Of a stretch of 11,776 bases of DNA, positions 7,140 to 11,776 are shown one piece after another. Numbering within the stretch: position 1 is the first letter of the stretch; each line of letters begins with the position of its first letter. The position numbers and the translations under genes were made by a program. The DNA comes from Krumholzibacterium sp965370495. Its GTDB lineage: Bacteria > Krumholzibacteriota > Krumholzibacteriia > Krumholzibacteriales > Krumholzibacteriaceae. Location of the stretch: positions 1 through 11,776 of the forward strand of contig CBDUUV010000078.1 in assembly GCA_965370495.1 (NCBI GenBank), written 5' to 3'. The notes beneath the pieces were generated by a model. That model was not told where the DNA came from and did not search any database. It worked only from the letters and a program-made list of their open reading frames with translations.

Positions 7140-8354
7140 TCAATGCGTATCGATCTTTCTCCTGGACCACGCTTCAGACAAACTGATGCTGACGCCAAAA
7201 CGGACGACCTTTTCATCAATCCCGTTGCCTGTAATCGAACCGATTTTCCCGAATTCCAGTGTGAAATCCAGGTTGCCGGCTCCACCTGGAAACGGAAATC
7301 CGGACCCGCACGTAAAGAAGGTCGATATTACAGGTTCACCTGCCGGGAATTCAATATGCCAGCGATTCCGGTAAAAACCGATTCTGAGCGGTATCCGCGA
7401 CATGAAACCATGTTCAGAAGCCGCCCTGCGCTCGAGGCCGAATGCCAGGAGACTTTCATCACCAAGGGCGTCTTCGAACTGCTCGAACCCCACTGGTTCC
7501 GGAGCTTTACGCGTCCAGAACGATGATGTAAACCACCATCTGTCCGTCAGGCCAGCCGCCAGTCCGACACTGTATGCAGAGGGAAGAGTAAAATCCCATG
7601 ATGAAAAAGTATTAAGCGTACTCATCGAATATTTCATATTCTCTTCTACGCAATACTCGATACTTTCATCATATGTCGCCCCCAACCATAACCTCGGATG
7701 CACCCTTGTAAGTACGGAAGCAGCCCAGGAATTGCCCGAAAAGCCCCTGGTCCTTACCGAGGTCACCTTATTGTACGCCATATCATCGAAATAGACGTGC
7801 ACCTCATCCTTGATCGATCCACGATTGAGTTGTAACTCTCCGGAAACCATCAACCAGTCTGCCGGCTTCCAGGATACGGTAAATGGCGCGGCAAAAAGGG
7901 AACTGTTAAGCTTGTATTGCTCGTACGGCGACGGGGAAATCCCTGATTCCCTTTCATACAGAAAATCCGCTTTCCCTTCGAAACTCGTCCTGTATCCAAA
8001 GCTGAAAACGAGCCCCTTTCTCAAAGGAATCGCTACAGCAGCAGCGGGAAGCTGAAAACGAGTCTGGTTGGATAATACATCCTCAAACCTTGTCCTGCTT
8101 ATACTCATGACCTCGAAAAGCGAAAAAGTCACTTTGCTCAGATCGGCCAGTGAAGCAGGATTCATTGTAATGGCGTTACTCGTATCAGGCATGGCCAGGC
8201 CGGAATAACCGAGAGCTGCATTTCTGGCATTCCCTGTAAACCGGTGTTCACCAAGAAAATTCAGGCCGAATACCGACTGCCCCTGTATTGCTCCAGGCAC
8301 GGATGAACAGCTGATCAATAATACGAGAAACGTTATAAATGATTTTATTTTCAT
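7140..8354 (-). CDS. PorV/FadL-like outer-membrane beta-barrel protein
   Basis: A 404-aa predicted outer-membrane protein. After a signal peptide (about residues 1-26) come FTGNARNAALGYSGLAMPDT and NAITMNPASLA. The Asn-Pro-Ala-Ser-Leu element at 65-69 is typical of the PorV/FadL-type barrels found in FCB bacteria. The rest alternates aromatic and polar residues in beta-strand-like stretches (LVFSFGYRTSF, WLGATYDESIEY, RIPLRIGFYRNRWHIEF) and ends in strands rather than a domain. The ATG abuts the TAA of the lipoprotein gene (TAAATG), with GGAG 5 nt before it, so the two are very probably translationally coupled. LISC at 14-17 superficially fits a lipobox, but a lipid-modified barrel would be unusual and cleavage further on near Gly-Gln is likelier. 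Possible roles are hydrophobic-compound transport or, as for PorV, handling of secreted surface proteins; the sequence does not decide. Confidence 0.75.
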   Translation of the reverse strand: MKIKSFITFLVLLISCSSVPGAIQGQSVFGLNFLGEHRFTGNARNAALGYSGLAMPDTSNAITMNPASLADLSKVTFSLFEVMSISRTRFEDVLSNQTRFQLPAAAVAIPLRKGLVFSFGYRTSFEGKADFLYERESGISPSPYEQYKLNSSLFAAPFTVSWKPADWLMVSGELQLNRGSIKDEVHVYFDDMAYNKVTSVRTRGFSGNSWAASVLTRVHPRLWLGATYDESIEYCVEENMKYSMSTLNTFSSWDFTLPSAYSVGLAAGLTDRWWFTSSFWTRKAPEPVGFEQFEDALGDESLLAFGLERRAASEHGFMSRIPLRIGFYRNRWHIEFPAGEPVISTFFTCGSGFPFPGGAGNLDFTLEFGKIGSITGNGIDEKVVRFGVSISLSEAWSRRKIDTH

Positions 8355-9554
8355 TTATTCTCCGGAAAAATCAGCCGGCATGGTATAGATCACTTCTATA
8401 TAGGGCCTTAGCGAATCGCCCGCCGCCATGTTGTAAAAAGCCGCCTTCTGAAAACGGGAGTTCTCCTGGTTGGACTGGAACACAAGACCCATGTTCTCAC
8501 GAAGACCCGCGAGGATATCAGGAACAAACCCCACGAGAGGAATCTTGACCTCTTTGGAAACCGTCGGGACGAAAACATTTGTCGCAACCCCTGTCCCAAA
8601 CAGAAAATCGGGGTCACTGATATCATCCAAAGCAGGAGCGTATACATAATAGATAAAATCCTGCGTCAGGCCGAACAACATGTCCCCGCCTGTCGCCCCA
8701 AGCCCTCCACTCCCATCTGTATGAAGTACCAGGGCCGAATAATGCACCATGGCATCTTCTGGAATACCGTCAAGGCTAAATTCGAAAAACAACCTTGTTG
8801 CCACACCACCGACGCAATCGATACCGTCACCATTGTAAGAAGTGATTGTATAGTCCTCGATAACCGGAAAAACCGCCTCGGTCATATCTGTAAAGATGAC
8901 TCTCAGCACGGGCGGATCGGAGCCGTAGTTGGTTGACTTCATTTCCAGGAGCCCGAGAGTATCCGGTTCCACCGCCCAGTTGATCGCAATACCGTACGGC
9001 CAGGGAGCACCTCCATCCAGCCAGCCCTGGACAAGGAGTGCGTCAATACTGAAATCTGTCCTCTCGATATTGATATCCCTGACAGTTTCTCCGTTGCCCC
9101 CTTCGATAGGGGAAAGAATAAACAACGGTACTGAGGTAAGAGTATCATCCTCATTGAAACCTTCGAGCAACTCGTTGAATGTCACCTGTAGATGAAACAG
9201 GGTATCCTGGATAATGACAAGCGGGAGGTCCAGCAACACTGAATCGACCGTCTTGTCTTCGTACAGGGACAGAGAATCGAAATCAAACTTCATAAGTATA
9301 GACTCGAACCTGATATTTTTGTATTCACCCAGCCGAAGAAGGCTGCTTTTGCCTATTCCTACGGGTATATCGACTACGGTCAGGCTGCTGAGAGTATCGA
9401 TATAGCGGACTGTCTCTCCGGCTTTCGGCGTGTAGGAACCTTCTTCCAGAAAAACAGAAGTAACCGGCCCTTCCGGGTCTGAACTACAGCACGCGAAGAC
9501 AGCCGTCAACGCCACGGTCAGTATCAAAGCAGATATTCTTTCCGTTCTTCTCAA
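8355..9554 (-). CDS. Lipoprotein with two DNRLRE-like beta-sandwich domains
   Basis: A 399-aa predicted lipoprotein. The signal ISALILTVALTAVFAC places the lipidation Cys at about 22. The remainder looks like two tandem copies of one module. The first (about 40-230) has RFESILMKFDFDSL, then DSVLLDLPLVI, and ends PPVLRVIFTD. The second (about 245-395) has RLFFEFSLDGIPEDAMV, then SALVLHT, and ends RPYIEVIYTMP. This order (Arg plus an F-x-F strand, a Ser-Ala/Val-Leu-Leu strand, closing Pro-x-Leu/Ile-x-Val) resembles DNRLRE/CBM96-type beta-sandwiches, which occur in surface and carbohydrate-binding proteins. That match is by eye only. The start is TTG 9554, preceded by AAGGGAAG; no ATG is available before the signal. 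It is the first gene of a two-gene unit with the downstream barrel, which suggests a shared outer-membrane complex. Confidence 0.7.
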   Translation of the reverse strand: MRRTERISALILTVALTAVFACCSSDPEGPVTSVFLEEGSYTPKAGETVRYIDTLSSLTVVDIPVGIGKSSLLRLGEYKNIRFESILMKFDFDSLSLYEDKTVDSVLLDLPLVIIQDTLFHLQVTFNELLEGFNEDDTLTSVPLFILSPIEGGNGETVRDINIERTDFSIDALLVQGWLDGGAPWPYGIAINWAVEPDTLGLLEMKSTNYGSDPPVLRVIFTDMTEAVFPVIEDYTITSYNGDGIDCVGGVATRLFFEFSLDGIPEDAMVHYSALVLHTDGSGGLGATGGDMLFGLTQDFIYYVYAPALDDISDPDFLFGTGVATNVFVPTVSKEVKIPLVGFVPDILAGLRENMGLVFQSNQENSRFQKAAFYNMAAGDSLRPYIEVIYTMPADFSGE

Positions 9555-9587
9555 AACACTTCCCTTCTCTGATCCACTTGCCAGAAG

Positions 9588-9616
9588 AAACTACACAAGT
9601 TCCGAGGCCTCGTCAA
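9588..9616 (-). promoter_or_regulatory. Sigma70-like promoter for the lipoprotein-barrel unit
   Basis: TTGACG (9616-9611), a 17-nt spacer and TAGTTT (9593-9588) on the minus strand, with the expected start near 9580 and a leader of about 25 nt before TTG 9554. The -35 context CAACTTGAC echoes the AACTTGAC before the TPR lipoprotein gene. Confidence 0.55.
9603..9612. promoter_or_regulatory. Operator-like palindrome inside the promoter spacer
   Basis: CGAGGCCTCG is a perfect 10-bp palindrome lying in the spacer and overlapping the last two bases of the -35 box. Steric repressors commonly bind there. A palindrome of this length can arise by chance. Confidence 0.3.
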
Positions 9617-9703
9617 GTTGAATAGGCGTACAGGCCGGAAGAGTTTAGCTTCATTTACCATTTTACACGTCATTCCCTGTCCTGTTCCCTGATCGGACAA
9701 GAA

Positions 9704-9713
9704 ACAGCGCTGT
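9704..9713. repeat. Short palindrome ACAGCGCTGT
   Basis: A perfect 10-bp palindrome in the noncoding gap between the OPT transporter gene and the lipoprotein gene, 13 nt from the large hairpin. Function unknown; it could be a regulator site or chance. Confidence 0.3.
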
Positions 9714-9725
9714 GCTCACGGCAAT

Positions 9726-9760
9726 GACACTTGACCCGGCGGACTGCCGGATCAAGTGTC
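9726..9760. repeat. Large intergenic hairpin, 15-bp arms
   Basis: Arms GACACTTGACCCGGC (9726-9740) and GCCGGATCAAGTGTC (9746-9760) pair at 14 of 15 positions around a 5-nt loop. It is 108-142 nt past the OPT transporter stop. On the minus strand no T-run follows, so it is not a canonical terminator for the transporter. On the plus strand a TTTT comes 7 nt later. It could be a transcript-stabilising 3' structure, a factor-assisted terminator, a REP-like dispersed element or a regulator site. Confidence 0.6.
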
Positions 9761-9822
9761 TGGACCTTTTCAGCTGGTTATCAGAAAGAATCTCCGTATT
9801 CAGCATATTATCTCAGTGCCCC

Positions 9823-9842
9823 GGCGATTATTCGATATCGCC
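9823..9842 (-). terminator. Small hairpin just past the OPT transporter stop
   Basis: GGCGAT and ATCGCC form a 6-bp stem with an 8-nt loop, 25 nt downstream of the transporter stop on the minus strand. No U-tract follows, so it is a weak terminator candidate at best. Apart from this, the larger hairpin, the palindromes and the promoter, the 9555-9867 gap shows no gene I can support. Confidence 0.25.
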
Positions 9843-9867
9843 TGGAACCACCGCAACACTGTCATTG

Positions 9868-11776
9868 CTACGCCGCCCCCCGTTTCGAATCGAAATAGAG
9901 GTAGAAACAAAGGCCGGCAAACATGAATATGCTTATAATCTCCCCGAAATACGTCTCGCCTATCCCTGTATTGAGAATTTTATCCCATTCGGGCCATGCG
10001 ATCAATGCGCTCATTATACCCATAAGAGCTCCACCGGCAATAAATCCGGACGCGATAAGGGTTCCGCGTTCTTTCCTTTTTGTGGCTACTTCTTCGTTCC
10101 TGCTGCTCTTCTGTACAAAGTGAGCGACAAGTCCGCCGATAAGAATCGGAGTATTCAGATGGATAGGAAGATACATGCCCAGAGCAAATGCCAGGGGGGA
10201 GATCTTGAGAAGCTCAAGGATGATCGCCATAAATCCTCCGGCGATATACAACCCCCATGGCGCGGCAGCATCGGACATCAGAGTCTTGATCACAGCAGCC
10301 ATCGCGTTCGCCTGGGGCGCAGCCAGCGAACCCTCGCCTGTAAATCCATAGGTCTTGTTGAGAAGAATGATCACACCAGTTACGCTTGCCGCTGCTACCA
10401 CTATCCCGGCAAACTTGTATATCTCCTGTTTTTTTGGTGTCGAACCGATCCAGTATCCGACCTTCAGATCGCTGACGAACGCTCCGGCAGTAGAAAGAGC
10501 CGTACAGACCACTCCCCCGATAATCAGAGCCGACACCATCCCGGCTGGCCCGGAAAGGCCAGCCTTGACCAGCACAAGGCTGGAAAGTATAAGCGTCATA
10601 AGGGTCATCCCCGATACCGGATTCATCCCCACGATCGCTATCGCCCGCGCGGCAACCGTGGTGAAAAGGAACGTAATGACCGCCACGACAACAAGCGCTA
10701 TGGCTGCTATCTTCCAGGAATCTACTACCAGAAGCCCAAAGAAGAGGAAAACGACCAACAGGGTTATAATAAGCCCGCCGATCACTATCGACATATTAAT
10801 ATCCCTGTCGGTCCTCTCGGTAGCACTGTCACTCTTGCTCTTGCCCGAGAACATCTCCTTGAATCCGACACTGAACGAGGAAATGATGATTTTTGAGGAT
10901 TTCAGTATCCCTATCATCCCGGCGACGGCGATTCCACCGATACCAATGTGGCGAACATAGTTTGTAAATATCTGTTCAGGACTCATCTCGGATATCAGCA
11001 TCGTAGCTGTTCCAACAGGCACCTCAAGATGCTGGCCAAAGAACCATACAGCCGGAATGAATACGAGCCATGAGAGGAAACTGCCTGCGGCGATTATCGT
11101 ACCATATCTCAGACCGATGATATACCCGAGTCCGAGTACCGCCGCTCCGGCATTGACCTTGACTACAAGCTTTGCTTTGTCGGCAACAACAGCCAGCGGT
11201 CCAATCACTCGGGTTGATATGACCTCGCTCCAGAGGCCGAATGTGGCAATGCAGAAATCATACAGCCCGCCGATCACCGCCGCTATCATAAGGACCTTAG
11301 CCTGGTCACCTCCGCTTTCGCCTGTTACCAGCACCTCTGTGATAGCTGTGCCTTCAGGGAAGGGCAGATAGCCGTGCTGTTCCTTTACGAAATATCGCCT
11401 CAGCGGGATGAGAAAGAGTATCCCAAGAAATCCGCCCAGCAGCGCGGCCACGAAAGTCTGATAGAATTTAAGTTCCAGGCCGAGAATAAATATCGCTGGC
11501 AGGGTAAATATCATCCCTGCCACAACGACTCCCGAAGCCGATCCAATCGACTGGATGATCACATTCTCCAGGATAGTACTTCTCCGTCTGAACCAGCCAG
11601 CCATCCCTATCGCAAGGATCGCTATGGGAATGGCAGCCTCGAAGACCTGGCCTATCTTGAGGCCGAGATAGGCAGCCGCACCGGTAAACAGAACAGCCAT
11701 CAAAAGGCCTATCACAACCGATCGCAGCGTTATCTCGGGAATGAGCTTGCCGGCAGGGATGTATGGAGTATACTCC
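9868..11776 (-). CDS. OPT-family oligopeptide transporter, 5'-partial
   Basis: This is an inner-membrane transporter of the OPT superfamily; members carry oligopeptides or peptide-like metal chelates, usually with protons. The frame is open to the right edge, and about 635 residues are visible, close to the bacterial family's usual length, so only a short N-terminus should be missing. Visible landmarks are YIPAGKLIPEITLRSV near the start, YLGLKIGQVFEAAIP, QSIGSASGVVVAGMIFTLPA, LPFPEGTAITEVL, WIGSTPKKQEIYKFAGIV and APQANAMAAVIKTLM. Many hydrophobic segments of about 20 residues fit a polytopic protein. A charged loop, FSGKSKSDSATERTDRD, sits between transmembrane groups mid-protein. The tail YLYFDSKRGAA ends at TAG. 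Substrate cannot be told from sequence. The next gene on this strand is 313 nt downstream, so it is probably a separate unit. Confidence 0.92.
   Translation of the reverse strand, partial: EYTPYIPAGKLIPEITLRSVVIGLLMAVLFTGAAAYLGLKIGQVFEAAIPIAILAIGMAGWFRRRSTILENVIIQSIGSASGVVVAGMIFTLPAIFILGLELKFYQTFVAALLGGFLGILFLIPLRRYFVKEQHGYLPFPEGTAITEVLVTGESGGDQAKVLMIAAVIGGLYDFCIATFGLWSEVISTRVIGPLAVVADKAKLVVKVNAGAAVLGLGYIIGLRYGTIIAAGSFLSWLVFIPAVWFFGQHLEVPVGTATMLISEMSPEQIFTNYVRHIGIGGIAVAGMIGILKSSKIIISSFSVGFKEMFSGKSKSDSATERTDRDINMSIVIGGLIITLLVVFLFFGLLVVDSWKIAAIALVVVAVITFLFTTVAARAIAIVGMNPVSGMTLMTLILSSLVLVKAGLSGPAGMVSALIIGGVVCTALSTAGAFVSDLKVGYWIGSTPKKQEIYKFAGIVVAAASVTGVIILLNKTYGFTGEGSLAAPQANAMAAVIKTLMSDAAAPWGLYIAGGFMAIILELLKISPLAFALGMYLPIHLNTPILIGGLVAHFVQKSSRNEEVATKRKERGTLIASGFIAGGALMGIMSALIAWPEWDKILNTGIGETYFGEIISIFMFAGLCFYLYFDSKRGAA

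Noticed and set aside
9712..10896. A long plus-strand open frame of 394 codons opposite the OPT transporter gene.
   Set aside because: Its translation is low in hydrophobic order, rich in His, Arg, Lys and Gly with no family pattern. It lies antisense to a transporter whose motifs are unmistakable. It is a shadow frame.
1..11776. Defence system, mobile element or CRISPR content.
   Set aside because: No integrase, transposase, nuclease, reverse transcriptase, toxin-antitoxin pair or regularly spaced direct repeats were found on either strand.

Overview
The window looks like chromosomal housekeeping and cell-envelope DNA from a Gram-negative (diderm) bacterium. The signs are two proteins with lipobox signal peptides, a PorV/FadL-like outer-membrane barrel, a secreted cyclophilin and a membrane-anchored metallopeptidase. 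Base composition is near 50% GC, with frequent AGA/AGG arginine codons and some TTG starts. The PorV-like barrel, the DNRLRE-like lipoprotein and the TPR lipoprotein together suggest the FCB superphylum or a related candidate phylum (Krumholzibacteriota/Eisenbacteria type). That placement is inference and was not tested. I see no rRNA, tRNA, CRISPR array, transposase or phage gene.

Layout: the left edge (2-983, plus strand) holds an acyltransferase-3 membrane protein. It is truncated by the window edge and broken by an apparent one-base insertion near 271-273. It converges on a minus-strand cluster. Read in its own direction, that cluster is nifS-type cysteine desulfurase (4300-3110), mnmA tRNA 2-thiouridylase (3107-1983) and a peptidase-MA-like metallopeptidase (about 2026-1061). 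The genes are 2 nt apart and then overlapping, behind one strong sigma70-like promoter. NifS is expected to pass persulfide sulfur to MnmA for 2-thiouridine at tRNA position 34.

The middle (4406-7078, minus) holds three short transcription units. They encode a secreted cyclophilin peptidyl-prolyl isomerase, a lipoprotein of about nine TPRs, and a second exported TPR protein. Each has its own promoter candidate. A 9-bp stem terminator separates the TPR lipoprotein from the isomerase.

The right part (7140-9554, minus) is a tight pair. A lipoprotein with an internal duplication and a DNRLRE-like pattern is followed, with TAA directly abutting ATG, by a PorV/FadL-like barrel. A 313-nt intergenic region (9555-9867) holds the pair's promoter with an operator-like palindrome, a 15-bp-arm hairpin and two smaller inverted repeats. 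Beyond it, an OPT-family oligopeptide transporter runs off the right edge (9868-11776).

Most of this is recognisable. The least explained elements are the lipoprotein-barrel pair, the structured intergenic region before it, and the cysteine-rich MnmA. I found no convincing evidence of a wholly new system.
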